This document shows, one piece after another, positions 1 to 6,723 of a stretch of 16,979 nucleotides of DNA (positions are counted from its first letter, which is position 1; every line of letters begins with the position of its first letter). The translations under genes and the position numbers were made by a program. The notes under the pieces were generated by a model, which searched no databases, was not told the origin of the DNA, and worked only from the letters and a program-made list of their open reading frames with translations. The DNA lies in assembly GCA_900320415.1 (NCBI GenBank), contig ONSE01000051.1, positions 1 to 16,979 of the forward strand. The letters run 5' to 3'. Source of the stretch: an uncultured Eubacteriales bacterium (GTDB lineage Bacteria; Bacillota; Clostridia; Oscillospirales; Acutalibacteraceae).

Positions 1-435
1 CGCAGGCGCATCGGAGAGGGCAGGGTGCGGGAGGCAAATGAAATGCTTTGCTCCCGCTTCGGCTTCTCCTCCGTGATCGAGCACGGAAAACGGCTGGGCA
101 GAGAGCTGGGAACGCCCACGATCAATCAGCCCATGCTCGAAAAGCTGGCGGTGCCGCGCTTCGGCGTCTACGCCTCCTCCGTGACGCTGGAGAGCGGAGA
201 ACGCTTCTGCGGCGTGACGAACGTCGGCGTCAAGCCCACCGTCGGAAGCGACGCGCCGCTGTGGGAAACATGGATGCCCGGCTACCGCGGCGGCGAGATC
301 TACGGACAGACCGCCGACGTGCGGCTGCTTGATTTCATCCGGCCCGAAAAGAGGTTTGATTCCCTGACGGAGCTGCGTGACGAGATACTTCGGAACGCGG
401 AGGACGCGGAGCGAATCTACGCCGCGCTGACTTGA
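1..435 (+). CDS. ribF: Riboflavin kinase/FAD synthetase, C-terminal part (truncated by window edge)
   Basis: The frame is open from base 1 to a TGA at 433-435, giving 144 visible residues, so the N-terminal FMN adenylyltransferase half lies outside the window. What is visible matches the riboflavin kinase domain: an EGRVREAN-type linker helix, then H28-G with LGRELGTPTIN (residues 32-42), equivalent to the G-x-PT-x-N flavin/ATP-binding motif, then GVYAS, GVTNVGVKPTVG, an ETW that keeps the glutamate of the usual VETH motif, IYG, and a C-terminal helix starting FIRPEKRFDSLTEL. The family phosphorylates riboflavin to FMN and adenylates FMN to FAD in the cytoplasm. GTPTIN instead of the common GFPTAN and ETW instead of ETH are mild deviations. 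The stop codon lies inside the -35 box of the htpG promoter. Confidence 0.92.
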   Translation, partial: RRRIGEGRVREANEMLCSRFGFSSVIEHGKRLGRELGTPTINQPMLEKLAVPRFGVYASSVTLESGERFCGVTNVGVKPTVGSDAPLWETWMPGYRGGEIYGQTADVRLLDFIRPEKRFDSLTELRDEILRNAEDAERIYAALT

Positions 436-459
436 CAAAAACGAAAAACGGATTACAAT
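432..459 (+). promoter_or_regulatory. Sigma-A promoter of htpG
   Basis: A perfect -35 TTGACA (432-437) is followed after 16 bp by TACAAT (454-459). The -35 box overlaps the ribF stop codon. The start of htpG lies 35 bp downstream of the -10. No CIRCE inverted repeat (TTAGCACTC type) and no obvious CtsR direct repeat is seen in the 59-bp gap, so heat control by HrcA is not indicated. Confidence 0.75.
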
Positions 460-494
460 AATATGTGACTATAAAGCAAAAGAGGTAAAAATTT

Positions 495-2375
495 ATGGAA
501 AAAAAGCAATTCAAATCCGAATCCAAGCGTCTGCTGGATCTGATGATCAACTCCATCTACACCCACAAGGAAATCTTCCTGCGCGAGCTGATCTCCAACG
601 CCAGCGACGCGATTGACAAGCTCTGCTTCATCGCTCTCACCGACGACAAGCTGGGCATGACAAGAAGCGATTTCAGGATCACCCTTCACGCCGACAAGGA
701 AAGCCGCACCCTGACCATTACCGATAACGGCATCGGCATGGACAGGGACGACCTCGAGAACAATCTCGGTACCATCGCCTCCTCGGGCTCCTACCAGTTC
801 AAGCAGGAGATGGAGGAGAAGCCCGAGGATATCGATATCATCGGTCAGTTCGGCGTAGGCTTTTATTCCGCGTTCATGGTGGCGAAGAAAATCACCGTCA
901 CCACCAAAAAGTACGGCAGCGACACCGCCTATCTCTGGGAATCCACGGGCGCTGACGGCTACACGATCGAGGAGACGCAGAAGGACACCCTCGGCACCGT
1001 CATCGTGCTGGAAATCAAGGACAACACCGACGACGAGAACTATGACGAGTTCCTCGAGCAGTACCGCCTGCAGGGTCTTGTCAAGCGCTATTCCGACTAT
1101 ATCCGCTATCCGATCGTGATGGATATGCAGAAGAGCCGCGTCAAGGAGGAGACCAAGGACAGCGATCACCCCGAGTACGAGGAGTACACCGAGGAGGAGA
1201 CGCTCAACTCCATGGTTCCCATCTGGCAGAGACGCAGGAAGGACGTCACGCAGGACGAGTACGACAAGTTCTATCAGGAGAAGTTCATGTCGATGGACAA
1301 GCCTATCCGCACCATCGTCACCTCCGTTGAGGGCGTCGTCACCTACAAGGCGTTGCTCTACATCCCCTCCTCCACTCCTTACGACTACTACACCAAGGAG
1401 TACAAAAAGGGTCTGCAGCTCTATTCGAGCGGCGTGCTCATCACCGATAACTGCGAGGAGCTGGTGCCCGAGCACTTCCGCTTCGTCAAGGGCATTGTCG
1501 ATACCGCCGACCTTTCGCTGAATATCTCGCGCGAGATGCTCCAGCATGACCGCCACCTGCTCACCATCGCGCAGAACCTTGAGAAGAAGGTCAAAAACGA
1601 GCTGAAGGCGATGCTGCAGAACGACCGCGGGGACTATGAAAAGTTCTTCAAGGCGTTCGGCAGACAGCTCAAGTACGGCGTGGTCGCCGACTACGGTATG
1701 CACAAGGACGAGCTGGTAGACCTCCTGCTGTTCTATTCCTCCACCGAGAAGAAGCCCGTCACCCTCGCCGAGTACGCCGACCGCATGAAGGAGGAGCAGA
1801 AGTACCTCTATTTCGCGACAGGCGAAAACGCCGCGGCGATCGACGCGCTGCCCCAGACCGAGCTGCTGCGCTCCAAGGGCTACGAGATCCTCTACTGCAC
1901 CGAGGATGTGGACGAGTTCACCCTCCAGACTTTGATGACCTACAAGGACAAGAGGTTCTGCTCCGTCCTCAACGACGACCTCGGCATCGAGTCCGGGGAG
2001 GAAGAGAAGGATGAAAAGGACAGCACCGCTCTGCTCACCTTCGTCAAGGAGACGCTGGGCGACAAGGTGGCAGAGGTCGAGGCCTCCAAAAAGCTCGTAT
2101 CCCACCCCGTATGCCTGACCGCGAAGGGCGGCATCTCCTTCGAGATGGAGAAGTACTTCAACGCGGTGCAGCCTGAAAGCGGCATGAAGGCACAGCGCGT
2201 TCTGGAGCTGAACATGAACCACAGCGCGGTAAAGACCATGGAGAGCCTGATTCAGACTGACATCGACAAGGCGAGAAAATACGCCGAGGTGCTCTACTGT
2301 CAGGCGCTGCTGATCGCGGGGCTCCCGCTCGAGAATCCCTCCGAGTACACCGATCTGGTCTGCTCCCTGATGTGA
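495..2375 (+). CDS. htpG: Molecular chaperone HtpG (Hsp90 family)
   Basis: This 626-residue protein is the normal length for bacterial Hsp90 (E. coli HtpG is about 624). It is a cytosolic ATP-dependent dimeric chaperone. The GHKL ATPase signatures are intact: catalytic E31 followed by LISNASDAI (32-40), DNGIGMD (77-83), and GQFGVGFYSAF (117-127) in the ATP lid region. The middle domain has the NSMVPIWQRRRKDVT stretch and the NISREMLQ motif, and the C-terminal dimerisation part carries the RVLELNMNHSAV segment seen in the family. The ATG at 495 follows an AGAGG ribosome site (481-485). It is a stand-alone gene: ribF ends 59 bp upstream and the next genes downstream are convergent. Start and product are well supported. 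Confidence 0.97.
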   Translation: MEKKQFKSESKRLLDLMINSIYTHKEIFLRELISNASDAIDKLCFIALTDDKLGMTRSDFRITLHADKESRTLTITDNGIGMDRDDLENNLGTIASSGSYQFKQEMEEKPEDIDIIGQFGVGFYSAFMVAKKITVTTKKYGSDTAYLWESTGADGYTIEETQKDTLGTVIVLEIKDNTDDENYDEFLEQYRLQGLVKRYSDYIRYPIVMDMQKSRVKEETKDSDHPEYEEYTEEETLNSMVPIWQRRRKDVTQDEYDKFYQEKFMSMDKPIRTIVTSVEGVVTYKALLYIPSSTPYDYYTKEYKKGLQLYSSGVLITDNCEELVPEHFRFVKGIVDTADLSLNISREMLQHDRHLLTIAQNLEKKVKNELKAMLQNDRGDYEKFFKAFGRQLKYGVVADYGMHKDELVDLLLFYSSTEKKPVTLAEYADRMKEEQKYLYFATGENAAAIDALPQTELLRSKGYEILYCTEDVDEFTLQTLMTYKDKRFCSVLNDDLGIESGEEEKDEKDSTALLTFVKETLGDKVAEVEASKKLVSHPVCLTAKGGISFEMEKYFNAVQPESGMKAQRVLELNMNHSAVKTMESLIQTDIDKARKYAEVLYCQALLIAGLPLENPSEYTDLVCSLM

Positions 2376-2377
2376 TC

Positions 2378-2427
2378 AAAAAAACAAACAGCCCGAAGCA
2401 AGGTGAAACGCTTTGCTTCGGGCTGTT
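2378..2427 (-). terminator. Rho-independent terminator of the EndoU operon, possibly bidirectional
   Basis: A perfect 15-bp stem (2387-2401 with 2413-2427) has an 11-nt loop. Read on the minus strand, which ends the acetyltransferase-EndoU-small protein operon, it is followed by a run of T interrupted once (2378-2386). On the plus strand it would end htpG, 12 bp after its stop, but there only ATGCTGTTTG follows, so plus-strand termination is less certain. Confidence 0.85.
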
Positions 2428-2439
2428 ATGCTGTTTGCG

Positions 2440-2754
2440 CTACTGTCTTTTTCTCAGCCTTTTGACCTCGGCGCGGTAGTCGCTTGTCAGCGCGCGCAGG
2501 TCGTCGGTCGGTAATTCCAGGGATTTTTCCGTCATATCATTGGTAATGACGCAGAGCGCGCCGCGCTTTTCCAGCGTGAAGGCGCTGCCGCTGATGCTGT
2601 CGTCGCCGTCCGCGTCCAGCACGGCGGCGATCTGTGAGAGGATACCTCTTTCCGCGAGAAGAAATTCTCCCGCGAGATGATACGCCGCGTCCTCAAAGAC
2701 GACGACGGGAATGGTTTTTCTGCCCTGCCTGAGGGCGAAGGTGTAATTCAGCAT
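2440..2754 (-). CDS. Small cytosolic protein, candidate immunity protein for the EndoU lipoprotein
   Basis: I do not recognise the family. The protein has 104 residues from the ATG at 2754, with no signal peptide and no membrane segment. It is acidic in the middle (LDADGDDS) and basic at the C-terminus (RAEVKRLRKRQ). A GTG at 2760 would add two residues and overlap the upstream stop (GTGA), but the GGGAG ribosome site lies 7 nt before the ATG and too close to the GTG, so I chose the ATG. The gene follows the EndoU gene with practically no gap and precedes the shared terminator. A small, soluble, uncharacterised product translated together with a nuclease-toxin-like protein is the usual arrangement of an immunity gene (known for polymorphic toxins). 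The role here is inference from position. It could also be an accessory or unrelated protein. Confidence 0.8.
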   Translation of the reverse strand: MLNYTFALRQGRKTIPVVVFEDAAYHLAGEFLLAERGILSQIAAVLDADGDDSISGSAFTLEKRGALCVITNDMTEKSLELPTDDLRALTSDYRAEVKRLRKRQ

Positions 2755-2756
2755 AC

Positions 2757-3482
2757 TCACTCTCCCTCGTAAATCGGATAGGCGGTGGTGATCCTCTTGC
2801 TGCTGTCGAGATACATATTGATTTCGAGGTCGCCCGCGTAGCCGATCCAGAGGTCGCCGTCGCGGATCCCCTTGGAGGAGGTGGCGTAGTCGTACGCCTC
2901 GTTGATCGCGTCCACCACCTGCTGCGGCGTCCAGCTGTCGGGATAGAAGGATGAAAAACCGTTCTTTTTCACGCCGTCCACCTCGACCTTGGCGGTGTAG
3001 ACCCCGTGCTCGTCCGGCTTGCTTTCCGTGCCCGCGATGATCCTGCCCTTGCTGTCGCTCACGCCGTCATAGTGGTAGCCCGTCGCCTTGCCCTTCGCGT
3101 TGATGGTGCCGTCAAAAATGTGCTCAAGGGTGTTTTTGGCAAAGTGTCCGGTATTCTTCAGCTTTTTGATATCCGCCATCGTGCAGCCGCCCGTTTTCGT
3201 TGCCTCGCCGGAGGGAGCGGTTTCGTCCTCCTTGCCGCTTAATTCGGACTTGATGCCCGAGACCGCCTCATCCAGTCCGGATTTTACCTCCGAGGACGCC
3301 TCCTTCAGCGCGGACTCTACCTCCGAGGACGCCTCCTTCAGGGCGGACTCGATCTCGGAGGACACCTCCTTCAGCGCGGAGCTTACGCCGCTTTCGACGG
3401 CGTTTTTCACCCTTGCGCAGCCCGAGAGCGTGCCGCAGAGCACTGCCAGGGCGAGAAGCAGGGCGAAAATGTGTTTTTTCAT
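2757..3482 (-). CDS. Lipoprotein with 11-residue repeat stalk and C-terminal bacterial EndoU-type ribonuclease domain
   Basis: This is a 241-residue protein. A Sec signal peptide (KK, then a hydrophobic run) ends in lipobox LSGC with C22, predicting lipid anchoring outside the membrane. Residues 35-78 are four 11-residue repeats of the form SALKEASSEVE, with hydrophobic spacing suited to a hendecad coiled coil or amphipathic helix. A short linker follows, then an EndoU-like domain (about 100-241): LEHIFDG with H121, GYHYDG with H137, GVYTAKVEV with K165, the SSFYPDSW motif (S177/S178) and the closing TAYPIY. Two His, a Lys, a Ser/Thr and a Tyr are the expected EndoU active-site set. Bacterial members are known RNase toxin domains, for instance at CdiA C-termini. 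The ATG at 3482 is preferred over a TTG at 3491, because AAGGAG lies 9 nt before the ATG and abuts the TTG. It follows the acetyltransferase gene directly. The toxin role is inference. Confidence 0.85.
   Translation of the reverse strand: MKKHIFALLLALAVLCGTLSGCARVKNAVESGVSSALKEVSSEIESALKEASSEVESALKEASSEVKSGLDEAVSGIKSELSGKEDETAPSGEATKTGGCTMADIKKLKNTGHFAKNTLEHIFDGTINAKGKATGYHYDGVSDSKGRIIAGTESKPDEHGVYTAKVEVDGVKKNGFSSFYPDSWTPQQVVDAINEAYDYATSSKGIRDGDLWIGYAGDLEINMYLDSSKRITTAYPIYEGE
3249..3380 (-). repeat. Four tandem 33-bp repeats inside the EndoU lipoprotein gene
   Basis: The units are 3249-3281, 3282-3314, 3315-3347 and 3348-3380. The two central units differ at only 3 of 33 positions, and the unit at 3249 is the most diverged. 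They encode the 11-residue stalk repeats and keep frame, so copy number could change without breaking the protein. Confidence 0.9.
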
Positions 3483-3495
3483 GGGTTTCAACTCC

Positions 3496-4014
3496 TTACA
3501 GGTTTATTTCATACAGATATTCCAGCCGTTCCTCGTCTGACAGGCGGTTATATCTGCCGCCGTGAACCTCCAAGCGCCGCATTCCCAGCTTCTCCATCAC
3601 ACGCCGCGAAGCGATGTTTTCGCTGTCGCAGTGCGCGATAAACCGGTTCAGCCCCCAATGTCTGTGAAAATAGTCCATCAGTCCCTGCGCCGCCTCGGCA
3701 GCGTAGCCCTTTCCCTGACAGTCCAGGCGGATGATCCAGCCCAGCTCGCCGCGCGAGAAGTCGCCCTCAAAGTAGAGCGTCACGCCGCCGATGTGCTCGC
3801 CGCCCCGCAGCACGGCGAATTCCAGAAACTCGGGGCGTTCTTTGCTCCATTCCGCCTCAGCCCTGCGGATAAAGGCTTCCGTTTCGGCTTTGTCGCGGTT
3901 GGGAAGAAAGACCATCATCTGTGTGTTTTCGGGGTTGAGCGCGTAGGCGCACGCGCTGTCAAGATACGAAAGGGTGAGCGGCGTCAGCCGCAGCCGTTCG
4001 GTTAAAATATCCAT
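3496..4014 (-). CDS. GNAT family N-acetyltransferase (RimJ/RimL-like)
   Basis: This 172-residue protein is typical in length for the Acetyltransf_3 group. It opens with ILTERLRLTPL, the usual beta-1 of RimL-type enzymes. The acetyl-CoA pyrophosphate loop is QGKGYAAEA (100-108), preceded by ELGWII, and NIASRRVMEKLGM (133-145) is the conserved alpha-4 region. The acceptor substrate cannot be told from sequence: family members acetylate protein N-termini, amino sugars, antibiotics or polyamines. I chose the ATG at 4014 rather than an in-frame ATG at 4062, because a good promoter lies between the two and GGTGAT precedes the 4014 start. Its TAA stop is part of the TAAGGAG ribosome site of the EndoU lipoprotein gene, so the two are co-translated or at least co-transcribed. 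Confidence 0.9.
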   Translation of the reverse strand: MDILTERLRLTPLTLSYLDSACAYALNPENTQMMVFLPNRDKAETEAFIRRAEAEWSKERPEFLEFAVLRGGEHIGGVTLYFEGDFSRGELGWIIRLDCQGKGYAAEAAQGLMDYFHRHWGLNRFIAHCDSENIASRRVMEKLGMRRLEVHGGRYNRLSDEERLEYLYEINL

Positions 4015-4029
4015 GCTATCACCAATTAA

Positions 4030-4058
4030 AATGTAACACAAACGCGGGATATTGTCAA
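4030..4058 (-). promoter_or_regulatory. Promoter of the acetyltransferase-EndoU-small protein operon
   Basis: On the minus strand a perfect TTGACA (4053-4058) is separated by exactly 17 bp from TACATT (4030-4035). Transcription would start near 4023, only about 9 nt before the ATG at 4014, giving a very short leader. Confidence 0.6.
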
Positions 4059-4165
4059 TCAAAATAATAGGGGCGGACGCCTCTGCTGCCCTTTGACGGA
4101 CTGTTGTAATTCATAGATATTTTTAAAGAAAACACAAAAATATTGTAGAAAAAAAGCAAAAAGTG

Positions 4166-4174
4166 TGTTATAAT
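4166..4174 (+). promoter_or_regulatory. Extended -10 promoter of the Na/Pi cotransporter gene
   Basis: TGTTATAAT (4166-4174) is a perfect TATAAT with an upstream TGn extension, following an A-rich tract (about 4113-4162) that could act as an UP-like element. No good -35 at 17 bp is visible; TTGTAG at 4143-4148 is 20 bp away. The start codon lies 51 bp downstream. Confidence 0.6.
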
Positions 4175-4225
4175 ATTCTTGTCTGTATTATAACAAACCG
4201 TCTGAAGTATGAGAGGTATCAAATT

Positions 4226-5893
4226 ATGGACACTTACAGTATTATTCTGAACGTCATTATGGCTCTCGGCGGTCTGGGACTCTTCCTCATCGGTATGAAA
4301 AACATGGGCGAGGGTCTCGAGCTTGCCGCGGGCAACAAGCTGCGAACGCTTCTGCAGAAAATCACCAGCAACAAGTTTATCGCCATGCTGGTGGGTACCC
4401 TTGTCACGGCGGTCATTCAGAGCTCCTCCGCGACCGACGCGATGGTGGTCGGCTTCGCGAACGCGGGACTGATGGAGCTGGGACAGGCGATCGGCGTGCT
4501 TTTCGGCGCGAAAATCGGTACCACCGTCACCTCGCTGCTGATGGCGATCGATATCAAGGCGTTTGTGCCGATCTTCATTTTTATCGGCGCCGTTATCATC
4601 ACCTTCAGCCACAAGAACAACCACAAGTATTACGGACAGATCGCGGCGGGCTTCGGTATGCTGTTCCTCGGTCTGTCGCTGATGAGTGACAACCTCAAAT
4701 GGATGGGCGAGAGCGCGGCGTTTGCCGGCATGGCGAACAATCTCTCGTTCCCCCTGATCGGAATTCTCGTGGGCTTTGTCTTTACCGCGATCATCCAAAG
4801 CTCCTCCGCCTCCGTCGGTATCCTGATGGCGCTTGCCATGGCGGGCGTTGTCACCGACCTCAATCAGGCGATCTTTGTCATCTACGGCTTCAATGTCGGC
4901 GCCTGCTCGGCGGCGTTCATCTCCTCGCTGGGCGCGAACCGCACCGCAAAGCAGATCGCGCTTTCCAATTTCCTGATCTCGGGCATCGGCGCGCTGATCA
5001 TGACGCTGGCGACGGTGTTCCTGCCCGTCACCACCTGGATCGGCATGATCATTCCCGCCGACAAGCTGGGACTTCCCGCGCAGATCTCTGCGTCGCACAT
5101 CCTCTTCAACATCGCCATCACCGTGATCCTGCTTCCCTTCTCGGAATTAATCGTGAAGCTCGCCACGCTCATTCTCCCCGACCTCGACGACGACAAGGAG
5201 AAGATGGCGGCGGTTTACCTCGATACCCGTCTGCTCACCACGCCTCCCATGGCGGTTCTCTCGGTTGAAAACGAGTGCAAGCGTCTGTGCGACCTTGCGC
5301 AGAAGAACTACCGCTATGCGATGAAGGCGTTCTTTGAGCACGACGCCAGCGCCATTGCCAAGGTGGAGAAGAACGAAAAGGTGATCGACTTCCTCACCCA
5401 TGAGATCACGCGCTACATCGTCAAGATCAACGGTCTGGATATCCTTGACAGCGACCGCAAGACCATGGGTGTTATGTACTCCGCGATCCAGGACATCGAG
5501 CGCATCGGCGACCACGCGGAAAACATCGTGGAGTGCGCCAAGCAGATGATTGACAAGAAGATGAAGTTTTCCGCCACAGCCGTGGAGGAGCTGAACAAGC
5601 TCGACGAGATGGTCACCAAGCTCATTGACCAGGGCTTCACGCTCTTCAAGGAGCAGAGCATGGACTTTGATCTCGCAAAGTCGATCATTGAGACGGAAAG
5701 CTCCCTTGACAGCCATGTCAAGATTTACAAATTCAACCATATCGGCAGAATGAACGACGGCATCTGCAGCGCCGAAAAGGGAACAGTGTTCCTCGATATG
5801 CTCACCATTCTCGAGAGAGTCGGCGACCATGCCAACAACGTGGCGTTCTCGATCCCGAGAAACAAGCTCGGCAATATCGTTCGCAAGGCGTAA
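4226..5893 (+). CDS. Na+/phosphate cotransporter family protein with C-terminal PhoU-like domain
   Basis: This is a 555-residue protein. The N-terminal about 320 residues form the duplicated Na/Pi-cotransporter (NptA, PF02690-type) membrane domain, with the hallmark QSSSA repeated at 65-69 and 191-195 and paired glycine-rich segments GAKIGTTVTS (94-103) and GFNVGACSAAF (221-231). The C-terminal about 340-545 is a PhoU-like helical bundle with the two characteristic motifs IERIGDHAENI (424-434) and LERVGDHANNV (529-539), whose acidic residues bind metal in PhoU. Homologues move phosphate with sodium across the membrane; the E. coli relative YjbB is described as a phosphate exporter, so the direction is uncertain. 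I chose the ATG at 4226 because GAGAGG precedes it by 9 nt and the fold starts there; an upstream in-frame ATG at 4163 lies before the -10 box. Transcribed alone, with a terminator 40 bp downstream. Confidence 0.94.
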   Translation: MDTYSIILNVIMALGGLGLFLIGMKNMGEGLELAAGNKLRTLLQKITSNKFIAMLVGTLVTAVIQSSSATDAMVVGFANAGLMELGQAIGVLFGAKIGTTVTSLLMAIDIKAFVPIFIFIGAVIITFSHKNNHKYYGQIAAGFGMLFLGLSLMSDNLKWMGESAAFAGMANNLSFPLIGILVGFVFTAIIQSSSASVGILMALAMAGVVTDLNQAIFVIYGFNVGACSAAFISSLGANRTAKQIALSNFLISGIGALIMTLATVFLPVTTWIGMIIPADKLGLPAQISASHILFNIAITVILLPFSELIVKLATLILPDLDDDKEKMAAVYLDTRLLTTPPMAVLSVENECKRLCDLAQKNYRYAMKAFFEHDASAIAKVEKNEKVIDFLTHEITRYIVKINGLDILDSDRKTMGVMYSAIQDIERIGDHAENIVECAKQMIDKKMKFSATAVEELNKLDEMVTKLIDQGFTLFKEQSMDFDLAKSIIETESSLDSHVKIYKFNHIGRMNDGICSAEKGTVFLDMLTILERVGDHANNVAFSIPRNKLGNIVRKA

Positions 5894-5933
5894 CGGGGGA
5901 AACGCCGGAAAATATTGTTTTCATAAAAAACAG

Positions 5934-5963
5934 GCGCGGATACTTGACGTATCCGCGCTTTTT
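5934..5963 (+). terminator. Rho-independent terminator of the Na/Pi cotransporter gene
   Basis: A perfect 10-bp GC-rich stem (5934-5943 with 5949-5958) with a TTGAC loop is followed by five T (5959-5963). It lies 40 bp past the cotransporter stop. The loop also supplies the -35 box for the next gene. Confidence 0.9.
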
Positions 5964-5973
5964 GTATTATAAT
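5944..5973 (+). promoter_or_regulatory. Promoter of the Ig-like-domain lipoprotein gene
   Basis: TTGACG (5944-5949) and a perfect TATAAT (5968-5973) are spaced 18 bp apart. The -35 box is formed by the loop and first base of the descending stem of the preceding terminator. Confidence 0.65.
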
Positions 5974-6020
5974 GTAGTTCCGAGAATAAAAATATACTAT
6001 TTTGTAAGGTGAGATAATAG

Positions 6021-6695
6021 ATGAAAAGAGTATTGATATTTACGCTGCTGGTGATCATGGCGCTGTCGTTTGCGTCCTGCCGCAGCAAGAACACTTCCTC
6101 CTTTGTTCCCACAACAGGAGCAGCCACTCAGGACGAACCGACCACCGCGCATATCAAGAAGGTAGTGGCGACCGCGCCTCCCGCAGGGGCGGAAACCACC
6201 GCGGGGGCGACCACCGAAGCGCCGACTACCGCGGCGCAGACGACAGTCCCGAATTCCACGGGACCCACGACAAACGGAAACATCCCCGCCGACAACATCA
6301 CGGCGGCGCAAATCAACCCCAACATCGGCTCCATACAGAGCAATGTTATCAGTGAAATGAACAACCTTGAGATGACAGAGCTGGGTCTGGAGAACGGCTC
6401 TGTGACGCTGAAGAAGGGTGAGAGCATGGAAATCGCTGTCATCATCAAGCCGACGAACGCCTCCAACAAGCGTTTGTCCGTATCTGTCAGCAATTCCGGC
6501 GTCAAGGCGACCGTTTCGGGCAGCACCCTGAAAATCACCGCCGAACAGCCGGGCGAGTATTCCGTGAAGCTCACCTCGGAGAATGACCTGAGCGTGAGCA
6601 TGACCGTCACCGTTGTCGAGGAACAGACGCAGGCTCCCACCGAGGCGCCGTCCGAGACAGAGCCCGCCCCCGCGGAGGAGCCGTCTGAGGAGTGA
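6021..6695 (+). CDS. Lipoprotein with Thr-rich linker and bacterial Ig-like (Big) domain
   Basis: This is a 224-residue protein. KR plus a hydrophobic stretch leads to FASC with C20, a tolerable lipobox, so it is probably lipid-anchored on the outer face of the membrane. Residues 21-90 are low complexity, rich in Thr, Ala and Pro, a probable flexible and possibly glycosylated wall-spanning linker. Residues about 125-199 look like a Big_2-type beta sandwich: SVTLKKGESMEIAV, then short alternating strands and GEYSVKLTSENDLSVSMTVTV. The tail (200-224) is Pro/Glu/Thr-rich and acidic. No catalytic motif is visible, and an adhesive or wall-associated role is only a guess. AAGGTGAG before the ATG is a good ribosome site. 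It has its own promoter and converges on sigF, with 28 bp between stops and no clear terminator beyond a short GCCGCGCGGC palindrome. Confidence 0.85.
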   Translation: MKRVLIFTLLVIMALSFASCRSKNTSSFVPTTGAATQDEPTTAHIKKVVATAPPAGAETTAGATTEAPTTAAQTTVPNSTGPTTNGNIPADNITAAQINPNIGSIQSNVISEMNNLEMTELGLENGSVTLKKGESMEIAVIIKPTNASNKRLSVSVSNSGVKATVSGSTLKITAEQPGEYSVKLTSENDLSVSMTVTVVEEQTQAPTEAPSETEPAPAEEPSEE

Positions 6696-6723
6696 TCTGT
6701 TTTGCCGCGCGGCCGGCGGGAAA

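Noticed and set aside
436..494. Heat-shock operator (CIRCE or CtsR box) before htpG
   Set aside because: Neither the inverted repeat nor the direct repeat is present; only a sigma-A promoter is visible.
453..2222. Long open frame (589 codons) on the minus strand across htpG
   Set aside because: It is antisense to a well-supported htpG, has no recognisable domain, and its Leu/Val/Gly/Asp-rich composition is what the complement of a GC-rich coding frame gives.
4055..5098. Minus-strand frame of 347 codons opposite the Na/Pi cotransporter
   Set aside because: Its product is rich in Arg, Asp and His with no fold signature and lies over a clear transporter gene, so it is a shadow.
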